Source: Citrobacter freundii (GTDB taxonomy: Bacteria > Pseudomonadota > Gammaproteobacteria > Enterobacterales > Enterobacteriaceae). From it: 64,000 nt of DNA. Below the pieces are notes generated by a model. That model searched no databases and was not told where the DNA came from. It was given only the letters and a program-made list of their open reading frames with translations. Shown here in pieces: positions 52,278 to 61,109 of this stretch. Numbering within the stretch: position 1 is the first letter of the stretch; each line of letters starts with the position of its first letter. The stretch spans positions 1,860,001 to 1,924,000 of the forward strand of contig NZ_CP099222.1 of the NCBI RefSeq assembly GCF_029717145.1. Reading direction: 5' to 3'. The position numbers and the translations under genes were made by a program.

Positions 52278-52588
52278 TGGCATGGGGTATTCAGACGTGG
52301 GATGCAAACGGTGTCAAAAATAACTACGGGATTAAGCCAACGATGGTCCTGGGTAGAGCGACCGTCACAAGTTTTTCTCAGTCAGGCACCTGGTCTTTCG
52401 CCATCAGAAGCGGGTATGTTCTTAAATACGTTCAGGCTCCGCTTGAAAACGTTAATACAGGGTTACGACGGAAATTCACTGTAAGCGGAGGAACAATTAC
52501 GTGCTCCCCGGCGGGTACCGGGCAATATGAGATTAATACGGAGCCAGCCATTGCGGCAGTCCTCGTGTTCTATCAGGAGAAGGCATAA
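52277..52588 (+). CDS. Tail-tip accessory protein (DUF6453 type)
   Basis: A 103-residue protein (MAWGIQTWDANGVKNNYGIK at the start). It resembles a single copy of a domain found again in the C-terminal half of the next protein (SWGMAIWDANGKCV). Such proteins follow J in several siphoviruses and are thought to attach to the tail tip. Overlaps J by one base. Confidence 0.7.
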   Translation: MAWGIQTWDANGVKNNYGIKPTMVLGRATVTSFSQSGTWSFAIRSGYVLKYVQAPLENVNTGLRRKFTVSGGTITCSPAGTGQYEINTEPAIAAVLVFYQEKA

Positions 52589-53244
52589 TGGCTTATGGGG
52601 CATATCTTTCCACTGATGATGGTGTTGAGTTTTTTACGACTGAGACAACATCGATTGCTTTAGACCAGAAACTGACTGCCAGTGGTTCCGGCCAGTTTAT
52701 AACGGTTAACGCGACAGTAAAGACTGAAGACATTATTCTTCCCTTTTGTGTCACAACGGGCGGCCCGGCATTCTTTGAATATTCCATTACCGGGAATAAA
52801 ATAACCATATCAGCAAGGCAGACGGTTGGTCTGTATAAAAACATTGGCCTTGAAGTCTATCTGTTTACCACTAAGGCCCAGATACCGCCATCGTGGGGTA
52901 TGGCCATTTGGGACGCTAATGGCAAATGTGTTCTCACAAATGAAACGAAGATATTAACCGACATAAGACAGATAGGTGTACCGGGGGGGAGTGCTAATAA
53001 CGGCGCTAATATCAATTATACGCTACCCGGTAAATATGCAATCGTGCCTCAGGCAGCAGGGTATCGGGTTGCGGTCTCATCGTCAGGGACATTACAAACG
53101 CCTATAGGCATGTGCTGTTATTATGACGGGAACAACTCAATTATTAGCGCCAGGCTTGGTGAGATCCCTCCCGGCTCCTGGACGCCGAGCGGAGTCGATT
53201 TCCACACAACAACGACCGCAATTAAAACGGCCAGTTACGATTAA
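52588..53244 (+). CDS. Tail-tip accessory protein, two-domain (DUF6453 type)
   Basis: A 218-residue protein with two similar halves: residues 1-98 (MAYGAYLSTDDGVEFFTTET onward) and residues 99-218 beginning IPPSWGMAIWDANG. The second half is related to the preceding 103-residue protein. It probably contributes to the tail tip or host binding. Followed by a terminator. Confidence 0.7.
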   Translation: MAYGAYLSTDDGVEFFTTETTSIALDQKLTASGSGQFITVNATVKTEDIILPFCVTTGGPAFFEYSITGNKITISARQTVGLYKNIGLEVYLFTTKAQIPPSWGMAIWDANGKCVLTNETKILTDIRQIGVPGGSANNGANINYTLPGKYAIVPQAAGYRVAVSSSGTLQTPIGMCCYYDGNNSIISARLGEIPPGSWTPSGVDFHTTTTAIKTASYD

Positions 53245-53260
53245 ACCAAATCCCATTAAG

Positions 53261-53285
53261 AACCCTGCTCCGGCAGGGTTTTTTA
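53261..53285 (+). terminator. Terminator before the tail fibre gene
   Basis: AACCCTGC-TCC-GGCAGGGTT stem followed by TTTTATT. Confidence 0.85.
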
Positions 53286-53351
53286 TTATCTGAATTCAGG
53301 AGAAATCAATGTCAGCAGGAACATTAACCCTGACGAGGTAATGACTCCAAC

Positions 53352-53855
53352 TTATTGATAGTGTTTTATGTTCAGATAATGCCCGATGACTTTGTCATGC
53401 AGCTCCACCGATTTTGAGAACGACAGCGACTTCCGTCCCAGCCGTGCCAGGTGCTGCCTCAGATTCAGGTTATGCCGCTCAATTCGCTGCGTATATCGCT
53501 TGCTGATTACGTGCAGCTTTCCCTTCAGGCGGGATTCATACAGCGGCCAGCCATCCGTCATCCATATCACCACGTCAAAGGGTGACAGCAGGCTCATAAG
53601 ACGCCCCAGCGTCGCCATAGTGCGTTCACCGAAGACGTGCGCCACAACCGTCTTCCGGAGCCTGTCATACGCGTAAAACAGCCAGCGCTGGCGCGATTTA
53701 GCCCCGACATAGCCCCACTGTTCGTCCATTTCCGCGCAGACGATGACGTCACTGCCCGGCTGTATGCGCGAGGTTACCGACTGCGGCCTGAGTTTTTTAA
53801 GTGACGTAAAATCGTGTTGAGGCCAACGCCCATAATGCGGGCGGTTGCCCGGCAT
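53352..53855 (-). CDS. insB: IS1 transposase InsB frame
   Basis: 167 residues; normally made fused to InsA by -1 frameshifting at an A6C site (near 53792-53798). The DDE-type catalytic residues of the IS1 family lie in this part (for example [12 protein letters not shown] and [10 protein letters not shown]). Intact. Confidence 0.95.
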
Positions 53856-54049
53856 CCAACGCCATTCATGGCCATATCAATGATTTTCTGGTGCGTACCG
53901 GGTTGAGAAGCGGTGTAAGTGAACTGCAGTTGCCATGTTTTACGGCAGTGAGAGCAGAGATAGCGCTGATGTCCGGCGGTGCTTTTGCCGTTACGCACCA
54001 CCCCGTCAGTAGCTGAACAGGAGGGACAGCTGATAGAAACAGAAGCCAC
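53774..54049 (-). CDS. insA: IS1 InsA
   Basis: 91 residues with an N-terminal zinc finger (CPSCSATDG and CSHCRKTW) and a helix-turn-helix ([20 protein letters not shown]). Alone it binds the IS ends and represses transposition; fused to InsB it forms the transposase. Intact. Confidence 0.95.
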
Positions 54050-55237
54050 AGGAGCACCTCAAAAACACCATCATACACTAAATCAGTAAGTTGGCAGCAT
54101 CACCCCCTGACGAATAACTCTGCTGCGGTCGCTGGTAGCGGAACTGCATTTACCACAGAACTGGCGGCCGGTGATTTTATTGTCGTTACGGCCGGTGGCG
54201 TTCCGTACACCCTTCCGGTGAAAACCGTCAACAGCAACACATCAGCGACACTGGTGAGTAATTTCACAGGACCAACACAATCAGGTGCGGCCTGGTATGC
54301 AGTTCCTCGTATCGCTATGAATCTGGTCACCGCTGCTGCAGTAACACAGGCTGCGGAAGCCCTGCGTGGTCTGAATTATGACAAGCAAAATTGGCAAAGT
54401 ATTTTCAGTGGCACAGGTAATGTCACGGTGAAATTACCTGACAACACAACCTGGACTGGTCCGGCGTGGGGTAATGTCGCGAAAAAGGGTGACAATAGTG
54501 ATATTACCAGTTTATCTGGGCTGACGACTGCACTCAGTATAAATCAGGGCGGTACTGGGGCAAAGGCCGCCGCAGACGCTCGCACAAACCTCGGTTTAGG
54601 AAGCAGCGCCACGAGGAATGCGTACAGCAGCACAGGATATATGCTTTCTGTCGGCGATTTTGGTGTGGGTTCTGAAACGGAAACGAAACCGACAGAAGCA
54701 AGATCTTCATTTATCAGTGACACTAATACGGCAACTTTATGGGCTCCTTCCAATGGTGCAGGCTATCAAAGTTCATACTCCACGAACCGAATCTTTCAGA
54801 TGTGGATTACCTCAGCTAACTCTATTTTTGGCCGTTATGTTTCGACGAATAACCCACAGGAACCGAAAACCAGCACCCCGTGGACGCAGTACCAGTCCTC
54901 AGGTACATCCGATCTTAACTTTAAGGAGGTTACCGGAGATCTCGATTTAAACGAGTCGCTTTCAAATATCGAGGCAATGGATTTTAAAACCTTCTATTAC
55001 CTTGCTGACGAGGCGAAAACGACTCGTCGGGGCGTCATTGCACAGGAAATTGAGAAGATTGATCCCCAGTACGTCCACTCTGCCGAGCAGTCGGGGAAAA
55101 TGACGCTCGATTTAAACCCTCTGGTTCTTGATGCGCTGGCTGCTATAAAAGCTCTGGCAAAATTAAATCATGATAAAGACGCTGAGATAGCGAGTATTCG
55201 AAAAGAACTTTTGGATCTGAAGGCTGCGATTGGTTAA

Positions 55238-55391
55238 ACAACTGACAGATTGCTGAAGCGTTTGCCTGAGCTTTAAAATGAATACAGATGGGGGCAGGAG
55301 AAAGCCTGGGGCTGCTGACACAGCGATCAGAAGGAGATCTGTAGTAATTATCAATAGGCACCTCCAGCTTGATCACTTTCGCACCCATAAT
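55238..55391. other. Gap between the tail fibre gene and the SOS-controlled pair
   Basis: About 150 bases with no credible ORF and no strong hairpin; it separates the late operon from the LexA-controlled genes. Confidence 0.5.
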
Positions 55392-55411
55392 TACTGTTTA
55401 TATATACAGTA
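55392..55411 (+). promoter_or_regulatory. LexA box (SOS operator)
   Basis: TACTGTTTATATATACAGTA: a perfect CTGT-N8-ACAG palindrome with the AT core of strong LexA sites, 17 bases before the ATG at 55429. The pair of genes behind it should be induced by DNA damage. Confidence 0.93.
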
Positions 55412-55428
55412 ATTATGGAGTGCATACT

Positions 55429-55668
55429 ATGCCCCGCCAGTCAGACATTAACCCCGTGTTCGTGAAAGCAATTCAGGTCAACCCGAAAGGTTATCAGTGG
55501 TTACGCACTGAGGACTTTATCCGCGAACTGGCGAAGGTTAACTGGCATTTCAGCCAGGCCGATGCCAATAAGTGGATCGCGCGTTATCAGACATTCTTCG
55601 TGGACAAGACGCCGGACGACAGCGAGAACCGTCTGTGGATGCTCCGCAATATGGGGAGGGTTCTCTGA
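55429..55668 (+). CDS. Small SOS-controlled phage protein upstream of humD
   Basis: A 79-residue protein (MPRQSDINPVFVKAIQVNPK at the start, then YQWLRTEDFIRELAKVNWHF). It is the first gene behind the LexA box and is coupled to the UmuD'-like gene (its TGA overlaps the next ATG). I recall similar genes upstream of umuD-like genes in other prophages and plasmids, without known function. Confidence 0.75.
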   Translation: MPRQSDINPVFVKAIQVNPKGYQWLRTEDFIRELAKVNWHFSQADANKWIARYQTFFVDKTPDDSENRLWMLRNMGRVL

Positions 55669-56057
55669 TGGGCTTCCCGTCACCTGCCAGTGATTACGTT
55701 GAAACAAAGATCTCCCTCGATCAGCTGCTTATCAGTCATCCCGCAGCGACTTACTTCATGCGTGCATCACGTTCACATTTCAAGGAAGGGATAATCCAGG
55801 GGGCGCTGCTTGTTGTTGATGCGTCACTTTCTCCCTGCGATGGCTCGCTGCTGATATGCGCGATAGACGGGGAATTCAGGATCAAGCGATACCGAACTCA
55901 CCCTCAGCCCCACCTGATAAATCTGGAGAACGGGAGAAGGGAAGCGCTGCCAGAAGATGGTGATGGCTACAATTCCTCACACGCAATATTCGGGGTGATC
56001 ACGTACATCATTAATGATGCCAGGAATGCGGAGTTTGATGATTGCCCGGTGATGTGA
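55668..56057 (+). CDS. HumD-type UmuD' homologue (S24 fold)
   Basis: A 129-residue protein that starts MGFPSPASDYVETKISLDQL, that is, exactly where host UmuD begins after self-cleavage (GFPSPA). It therefore looks like a pre-processed UmuD', as described for HumD of phage P1, and could activate host UmuC as polymerase V without RecA-driven cleavage. The S24 fold residues are present (RASRSHFKEG with the serine, DGEFRIKRY with the lysine). No umuC follows. Controlled by the LexA box at 55392. Confidence 0.88.
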   Translation: MGFPSPASDYVETKISLDQLLISHPAATYFMRASRSHFKEGIIQGALLVVDASLSPCDGSLLICAIDGEFRIKRYRTHPQPHLINLENGRREALPEDGDGYNSSHAIFGVITYIINDARNAEFDDCPVM

Positions 56058-56544
56058 GCACATCACTGTTAAGTGAAGTATGAAGTGTGGTTACGTGGTT
56101 GAGGTTAATTATCATTTCTGTCTGGATTGTTAGACAAACCAATCCCTACCTTTACTGTAGCGAACACCATGATACATAGAGTGACTATTACAGAAGATAT
56201 CAATGAGAGGCTAGTGATCATAACGCTTCTTAATGTTAGATGGATTCGACTATTAGACTACTACATTGTGGAAAGGTTCCTGGTAATTCTCGCACACTCA
56301 ATAAAGTAGGTATTGTCGACACCCCGGATGCAAGAATGTAACTCGGTGTGCTATGGATATAGACGACTTGAAGACGTGACTTGTGGGGCATACTTGGGGC
56401 AAAAATGTCTGCTTTGGGGCATTTTGGGGCATGGCTGGGACGTTATAACACGTATGAACTTTACCGAATTTCACATAATGTTAATTTTTAATGTGTTGAA
56501 TATACTAAAGAAAACACATGCTCTTGGGCGTTCTTTAGTGATTT
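56058..56544. other. Right prophage end, noncoding, with phased TGGGGCA repeats
   Basis: No credible gene. Four copies of TGGGGCA lie at 56384, 56395, 56415 and 56425 (spacings 11, 20 and 10), phased on one helical face, which resembles integrase arm-type sites. An inverted repeat ACTAAAGAA..TTCTTTAGT at about 56507-56539 lies next to the yecE junction and may be part of the att core. None of the CACGAAA motifs of the left end occur here. Confidence 0.55.
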
Positions 56545-56655
56545 TTAAAATGCCCGCGTCACGCAGTTAAAGTGGCGGGCATACTCTTCAAGGCTGGTGA
56601 TCCCCAGGCGCACCCACTTCGGATGCGACCACTGCGGCAGGCCGATATAGATCAT
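56545..56655 (-). pseudogene. yecE: yecE 5' stub cut by the prophage
   Basis: The first 32 codons ([20 protein letters not shown], then SLEEYARHFNCV) match E. coli YecE, a DUF72 protein of about 270 residues; the frame then runs into phage DNA and stops after four more codons. The start overlaps the yecD stop by ATGA. yecE is a known insertion site of Stx phages in E. coli, at the same position as far as I recall. The rest of yecE is not in this window. Confidence 0.92.
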
Positions 56656-57218
56656 AACGCTTGCAGGATCTCGTCCACGCTGCGCACGCGTGCAATGCGC
56701 GGGAAGATATGCGTCATGCTGCCTTGATGCTGATCGGCACTGGCTGCGCTACAGGCATCTTCGGCAATCACCAGGTTAAAACCCAGTTCCCAGGCGTTAC
56801 GCGCCGTTGATTCAACGCCGATGTTGGTGGAGATCCCGCATAACACGATAGTGTCAACGCCCCGGCGGCGCAGTTGGAGTTCGAGGTCGGTGCCGTAAAA
56901 GGCACCCCACTGGCGTTTGATCACTTCGATGTCACTGGCGTTTTTGCCCAGCGCCGTCGGATAGTCCCACCAGTTTGCAGGGAGTGCTTTAGCCGGTGTC
57001 TGGGCATCTACCGGCTGTTTCAGCGCTTCTGCGTAGTCGTCAGACCAGCCGACGCGAACCATCACCACCGGTGAACCGTGAGCTCGGAATTGTGCCGCAA
57101 GGCGTGCGGCGTGGGTTACCACGTCGCTTGCCGAATGGGGGCCGCCGGCGAAGGGCAGGATCCCTTCCTGTAGATCAATAACGACAAGGGCGGTGGTTTT
57201 AGCGTTCAGTTCCAGCAT
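56652..57218 (-). CDS. yecD: Isochorismatase family hydrolase YecD
   Basis: A 188-residue cysteine hydrolase of the isochorismatase/nicotinamidase superfamily. Catalytic triad candidates: Asp in [11 protein letters not shown], Lys in [13 protein letters not shown] and Cys in [14 protein letters not shown]. Substrate unknown. The start at 57218 gives the family N-terminus [10 protein letters not shown]; the open frame reaches 57233. Divergent from aspS. Confidence 0.95.
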   Translation of the reverse strand: MLELNAKTTALVVIDLQEGILPFAGGPHSASDVVTHAARLAAQFRAHGSPVVMVRVGWSDDYAEALKQPVDAQTPAKALPANWWDYPTALGKNASDIEVIKRQWGAFYGTDLELQLRRRGVDTIVLCGISTNIGVESTARNAWELGFNLVIAEDACSAASADQHQGSMTHIFPRIARVRSVDEILQAL

Positions 57219-57351
57219 GGTGGCTCCAGTCAAAAAAGAATTCCGTTACACCTTAATCGCGATTGTGTGTGAAAGGGGCGACAATTTTTGTTATTTTTTG
57301 TGAGATTACGCAATACCCGCGTAGGAAACACGCGTACAGTCAGTACCGGAC

Positions 57352-57380
57352 TTATCGTGCGGCAGAATTTCCAGTATAAT
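57352..57380 (+). promoter_or_regulatory. Probable aspS promoter
   Basis: TTATCG, 17-bp spacer and TATAAT (57375-57380), giving a leader of about 95 bases before the aspS ATG. The region 57219-57482 holds no gene. Confidence 0.6.
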
Positions 57381-57482
57381 AGCCGCCTTTTTTCATTCAG
57401 TTGTGACATTCAGCTAAAGCTGCGACTTCGTCATCTGCAAGGCAGGTGACAATCCGCCTGCGGCAAAGTTAAGGGATATCTC

Positions 57483-59255
57483 ATGCGTACAGAATATTGC
57501 GGACAGCTACGTCTGTCCCACGAGGGGCAGCAGGTGACTCTGTGTGGTTGGGTCAACCGTCGTCGTGATCTTGGTAGCCTGATCTTCATCGATATGCGCG
57601 ACCGCGAAGGTATCGTGCAGGTATTTTTCGATCCGGACCGTGCGGATGCGTTAAAGCTGGCCTCCGAACTGCGTAATGAGTTCTGCATCCAGGTTACGGG
57701 CACCGTGCGTGCGCGTGACGCGAAAAACGTCAACGCCGACATGGCGACCGGCGAAATTGAAGTACTGGCGTCCGATCTGACCATCATCAACCGTTCAGAC
57801 TCGCTGCCGCTGGACTCTAACCACGTTAACACCGAAGAAGCACGTCTGAAGTATCGCTATCTGGACCTGCGTCGTCCGGAAATGGCGCAGCGTCTGAAAA
57901 CCCGTGCCAAAATTACCAGCCTGGTGCGTCGTTTTATGGACGATCACGGCTTCCTCGACATCGAAACGCCGATGCTGACCAAAGCGACCCCGGAAGGCGC
58001 ACGTGACTATCTGGTGCCTTCCCGCGTCCATAAAGGCAAATTCTACGCCCTGCCGCAGTCTCCACAGCTGTTCAAGCAGCTGCTGATGATGTCTGGCTTT
58101 GATCGTTACTATCAGATCGTAAAATGCTTCCGTGACGAAGACTTACGCGCTGACCGTCAGCCTGAATTTACCCAGATCGATGTTGAGACCTCCTTCATGA
58201 CCGCACCGCAGGTGCGCGAAGTGATGGAAGCGTTAGTGCGTACTCTGTGGCTGGAAGTAAAAGGTGTGGATCTGGGTGATTTCCCGATCATGACCTTTGC
58301 GGAAGCCGAACGTCGCTACGGCTCTGATAAACCGGACCTGCGTAACCCGATGGAGCTGGTTGACGTTGCTGACCTGCTGAAGTCCGTTGATTTCGCCGTC
58401 TTCTCCGGCCCGGCTAACGATGCCAAAGGTCGCGTGGCTGCGCTGCGTGTACCGGGTGGAGCAAGCTTAAGCCGTAAGCAGATCGACGATTACGGTAATT
58501 TCATCAAGATCTACGGCGCGAAAGGCCTGGCTTACATTAAGGTCACCGAACGTGCGAAAGGTCTGGAAGGGGTAACCAGCCCAGTTGCTAAGTTCCTGAA
58601 TGCCGATATCGTTGACGCGATTCTTGAGCGCACCGGCGCACAAGATGGCGACATGATTTTCTTCGGCGCAGACAACAAGAAAGTGGTTGCTGACTCAATG
58701 GGCGCACTGCGTCTGAAACTGGGTAAAGATCTGAGCCTGACCGACGAAACCAAATGGGCGCCGCTGTGGGTTATCGACTTCCCAATGTTTGAAGACGACG
58801 GTGAAGGTGGCCTGACCGCGATGCACCATCCGTTTACCGCGCCGAAAGACATGACGGCCGCTGAGCTGAAAGCCGCGCCGGAAGAGGCCGTTGCCAATGC
58901 GTACGATATGGTCATCAACGGTTACGAAGTGGGCGGCGGTTCCGTGCGTATCCATAACGGCGACATGCAGCAAACCGTGTTTGGTATTCTGGGTATCAAC
59001 GAGCAAGAACAGCGTGAGAAGTTCGGCTTCCTGCTGGACGCGCTGAAATACGGTACTCCGCCGCACGCTGGCCTGGCGTTTGGTCTGGATCGTCTGACTA
59101 TGCTGCTGACCGGTACCGATAACATTCGTGACGTTATTGCCTTCCCGAAAACCACGGCTGCAGCGTGCCTGATGACCGAAGCGCCAAGTTTTGCCAACGA
59201 CGCTGCCCTGGCGGAACTGAGCATTCAGGTTGTGAAGAAGGCCGAGAATAACTGA
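57483..59255 (+). CDS. aspS: Aspartyl-tRNA synthetase
   Basis: A 590-residue class IIb synthetase that charges tRNA-Asp. N-terminal OB-fold anticodon-binding domain ([20 protein letters not shown]), catalytic motifs 2 ([20 protein letters not shown]) and 3 ([15 protein letters not shown]), and the bacterial GAD insertion between. The length is that of E. coli AspRS. It is followed by nudB after one base. Complete and undisturbed. Confidence 0.98.
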   Translation: MRTEYCGQLRLSHEGQQVTLCGWVNRRRDLGSLIFIDMRDREGIVQVFFDPDRADALKLASELRNEFCIQVTGTVRARDAKNVNADMATGEIEVLASDLTIINRSDSLPLDSNHVNTEEARLKYRYLDLRRPEMAQRLKTRAKITSLVRRFMDDHGFLDIETPMLTKATPEGARDYLVPSRVHKGKFYALPQSPQLFKQLLMMSGFDRYYQIVKCFRDEDLRADRQPEFTQIDVETSFMTAPQVREVMEALVRTLWLEVKGVDLGDFPIMTFAEAERRYGSDKPDLRNPMELVDVADLLKSVDFAVFSGPANDAKGRVAALRVPGGASLSRKQIDDYGNFIKIYGAKGLAYIKVTERAKGLEGVTSPVAKFLNADIVDAILERTGAQDGDMIFFGADNKKVVADSMGALRLKLGKDLSLTDETKWAPLWVIDFPMFEDDGEGGLTAMHHPFTAPKDMTAAELKAAPEEAVANAYDMVINGYEVGGGSVRIHNGDMQQTVFGILGINEQEQREKFGFLLDALKYGTPPHAGLAFGLDRLTMLLTGTDNIRDVIAFPKTTAAACLMTEAPSFANDAALAELSIQVVKKAENN

Positions 59256-59256
59256 T

Positions 59257-59700
59257 ATGACATACAAACAGCCTGTCTCGGTGTTAGTCGTGATTTATGC
59301 AAAGGACACCGGAAGAGTGCTGATGTTACAGCGACGCGACGATCCTGATTTCTGGCAGTCGGTCACCGGCAGCCTTGAAGAGGGTGAAACCGCGTCGCAA
59401 GCCGCCATGCGCGAAGTAAAGGAAGAGGTCACCATTGACGTTGCCCGCGAGCAACTGACCTTAATTGACTGTCAGCGCACGGTGGAGTTCGAGATTTTTA
59501 GCCATTTACGACATCGCTACGCACCGGGAATCGAACGGAATACGGAATCCTGGTTTTGCCTGGCACTCCCCTCGGAACGAGAGATCGTGTTCACTGAACA
59601 TCTGACCTATCGTTGGGTTGATGCGGCGGAAGCTGCACAGTTAACCAAATCGTGGAGTAACCGGCAGGCGATTGAAGAATTTGTAATTAACGTCGCCTGA
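59257..59700 (+). CDS. nudB: Dihydroneopterin triphosphate pyrophosphatase
   Basis: A 147-residue Nudix hydrolase of folate synthesis (removes pyrophosphate from dihydroneopterin triphosphate). The Nudix box is [20 protein letters not shown]. It begins one base after aspS and is probably cotranscribed. Three residues shorter at the N-terminus than E. coli NudB. Confidence 0.96.
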   Translation: MTYKQPVSVLVVIYAKDTGRVLMLQRRDDPDFWQSVTGSLEEGETASQAAMREVKEEVTIDVAREQLTLIDCQRTVEFEIFSHLRHRYAPGIERNTESWFCLALPSEREIVFTEHLTYRWVDAAEAAQLTKSWSNRQAIEEFVINVA

Positions 59701-59728
59701 GAAGGCGCGCTTTTTGGAGATATTATTT

Positions 59729-60472
59729 ATGGCAGGTCATAGTAAATGGGCCAACACCAGACACCGTAAAGCAGCGCAGGATTCCAAGCGCGGCAAGATC
59801 TTCACCAAAATCATTCGCGAGCTGGTTACGGCCGCTAAGCTTGGTGGTGGCGATCCGGACGCGAACCCGCGCCTGCGTGCGGCTGTCGATAAAGCGCTGT
59901 CCAACAACATGACGCGTGACACCCTGAACCGTGCCATCGCGCGCGGTGTGGGCGGTGACGAAGACGCAAACATGGAAACCATCATTTATGAAGGTTACGG
60001 TCCTGGCGGGACAGCGGTCATGATTGAATGCCTGTCTGACAACCGTAACCGTACTGTTGCGGAAGTGCGCCATGCGTTCACTAAAACCGGTGGTAACCTG
60101 GGCACTGACGGTTCAGTTGCGTACCTGTTTAGCAAAAAAGGTGTTATCTCCTTTGAGCAAGGCGACGAAGACACCATCATGGAAGCCGCGCTGGAAGCTG
60201 GTGCTGAAGACGTTGTGACCTATGATGACGGTGCGATTGATGTCTACACCGCATGGGAAGAGATGGGCAAAGTGCGTGATGCACTGGAAGCCGCTGGTCT
60301 GAAAGCGGACAGCGCTGAAGTTACGATGATCCCGTCCACCAAAGCGGACATGGATGCAGAAACAGCACCGAAGCTGATGCGTCTGATCGATATGCTGGAA
60401 GACTGCGATGACGTGCAGGAAGTTTACCACAACGGCGAAATCTCCGATGAGGTTGCTGCTACGTTAGAATGA
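59729..60472 (+). CDS. yebC: YebC/PmpR family transcription or translation factor
   Basis: A 247-residue YebC family protein ([20 protein letters not shown] at the start) found in nearly all bacteria next to ruvC. Members were described as DNA-binding regulators and more recently as factors that help ribosomes at proline-rich stretches. The start at 59729 gives the family N-terminus; GGAG precedes it. Confidence 0.97.
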   Translation: MAGHSKWANTRHRKAAQDSKRGKIFTKIIRELVTAAKLGGGDPDANPRLRAAVDKALSNNMTRDTLNRAIARGVGGDEDANMETIIYEGYGPGGTAVMIECLSDNRNRTVAEVRHAFTKTGGNLGTDGSVAYLFSKKGVISFEQGDEDTIMEAALEAGAEDVVTYDDGAIDVYTAWEEMGKVRDALEAAGLKADSAEVTMIPSTKADMDAETAPKLMRLIDMLEDCDDVQEVYHNGEISDEVAATLE

Positions 60473-60506
60473 CGTGGTTGAGCGGTAAAATAACAGGAGA
60501 TGCGTG

Positions 60507-61028
60507 ATGTCCATTATTCTCGGCATTGACCCGGGCTCGCGCATCACCGGCTATGGCGTGATCCGCCAGGTCGGTCGACAGTTGACCTACCTGGGCAGTG
60601 GATGTATTCGTACCAAAGTGGATGATTTACCGTCGCGCCTGAAGCTAATTTATGCCGGCGTGTCGGAAATCATTACCCAGTTTCAGCCAGACTACTTTGC
60701 CATTGAGCAAGTATTTATGGCAAAAAACGCCGATTCGGCGCTTAAGCTGGGGCAGGCGCGCGGCGTGGCGATTGTTGCTGCCGTAAACCAGGACCTTCCG
60801 GTGTTTGAATATGCGGCACGTCAGGTGAAGCAAACCGTCGTCGGGATAGGCAGTGCGGAGAAAAGTCAGGTGCAGCACATGGTGCGCACATTGCTAAAAC
60901 TCCCGGCAAATCCCCAGGCCGATGCCGCGGATGCGCTGGCCATCGCCATTACCCACTGCCACGTCAGTCAGAACGCCATGCAAATGAGCGATACCCGGCT
61001 GAATTTAGCGCGTGGTCGACTACGTTAA
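60507..61028 (+). CDS. ruvC: Holliday junction resolvase RuvC
   Basis: A 173-residue resolvase that cuts four-way junctions bound by RuvAB. Active-site acids are visible: Asp in ILGIDPGSR, Glu in [10 protein letters not shown] and the pair in [14 protein letters not shown] choose ATG at 60507; a GTG one codon earlier is possible. Downstream is the ruvA control site; no yebB gene lies between ruvC and ruvA, unlike E. coli K-12. Confidence 0.97.
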   Translation: MSIILGIDPGSRITGYGVIRQVGRQLTYLGSGCIRTKVDDLPSRLKLIYAGVSEIITQFQPDYFAIEQVFMAKNADSALKLGQARGVAIVAAVNQDLPVFEYAARQVKQTVVGIGSAEKSQVQHMVRTLLKLPANPQADAADALAIAITHCHVSQNAMQMSDTRLNLARGRLR

Positions 61029-61038
61029 TGACAAATGA

Positions 61039-61064
61039 GGCTGGATATCTATCCAGCCTTTTTT
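61039..61064 (+). promoter_or_regulatory. LexA box of ruvAB, overlapping the ruvC terminator
   Basis: GGCTGGATATCTATCCAGCC (61039-61058) matches the known ruvA LexA site of E. coli. The same palindrome, followed by TTTTTTT, is a perfect intrinsic terminator hairpin for ruvC, so one sequence can serve as DNA operator and RNA terminator. Confidence 0.88.
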
Positions 61065-61109
61065 TATGATAGCGCATTACCTTTTTAGCCCTTAACGCAG
61101 GAGCGTCAC

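Larger units (their letters stand above)
53337..54104 (-). mobile_element. Insertion sequence IS1, 768 bp
   Basis: Ends begin GGTAATGACTCCAACTTA (left) and finish TTGGCAGCATCACC (right), the known IS1 inverted repeats. A perfect 9-bp target duplication CCCTGACGA flanks it (53328-53336 and 54105-54113). Both transposase frames are complete. It is inserted in the tail fibre gene, in opposite orientation. Confidence 0.98.
53309..55237 (+). pseudogene. Side tail fibre with S74 chaperone domain, interrupted by IS1
   Basis: The start (MSAGTLTLT, ATG at 53309, after AGGAGAA) and the remainder from 54114 are joined in frame once IS1 and one 9-bp target copy are removed, giving 383 residues. The N-terminus (NNSAAVAGSGTAFTTELAAG) is the usual tail-attachment domain of lambdoid side fibres; a middle NQGGTGAKAAADARTNLGLG repeat follows; the C-terminal 110 residues are a peptidase S74 intramolecular chaperone (SDLNFKEVTGDLDLNESLSN, then RRGVIAQEIEKIDPQYV). 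The insertion after codon 9 should abolish the fibre. Confidence 0.9.
4946..56565. mobile_element. Lambdoid (Rac-like left arm, siphovirus tail) prophage
   Basis: A continuous phage gene set: int-xis-recT-recE to the left, a divergent repressor/Cro switch, replication genes, Q, lysis, terminase, head, tail and tail-tip genes to the right. Left boundary: just after sdsR. Right boundary: within codon 32 or 33 of yecE, about 56560-56565, where homology to E. coli YecE stops. It is probably defective for infection, since the tail fibre gene is broken by IS1, though replication and lysis genes look intact. The two ends do not share a visible att core, which is unusual and is treated in the findings. 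Confidence 0.93.

Noticed and set aside
4946..56565. Simple prophage insertion with matching attL and attR at one site
   Set aside because: The flanks belong to two different genes (sdsR and yecE), and no shared core repeat is visible at the two ends.
56127..56570. Frames of 60 and 85 codons at the right prophage end
   Set aside because: No ribosome-binding site, odd composition, and the second runs across the arm-type repeats into yecE on the wrong strand.
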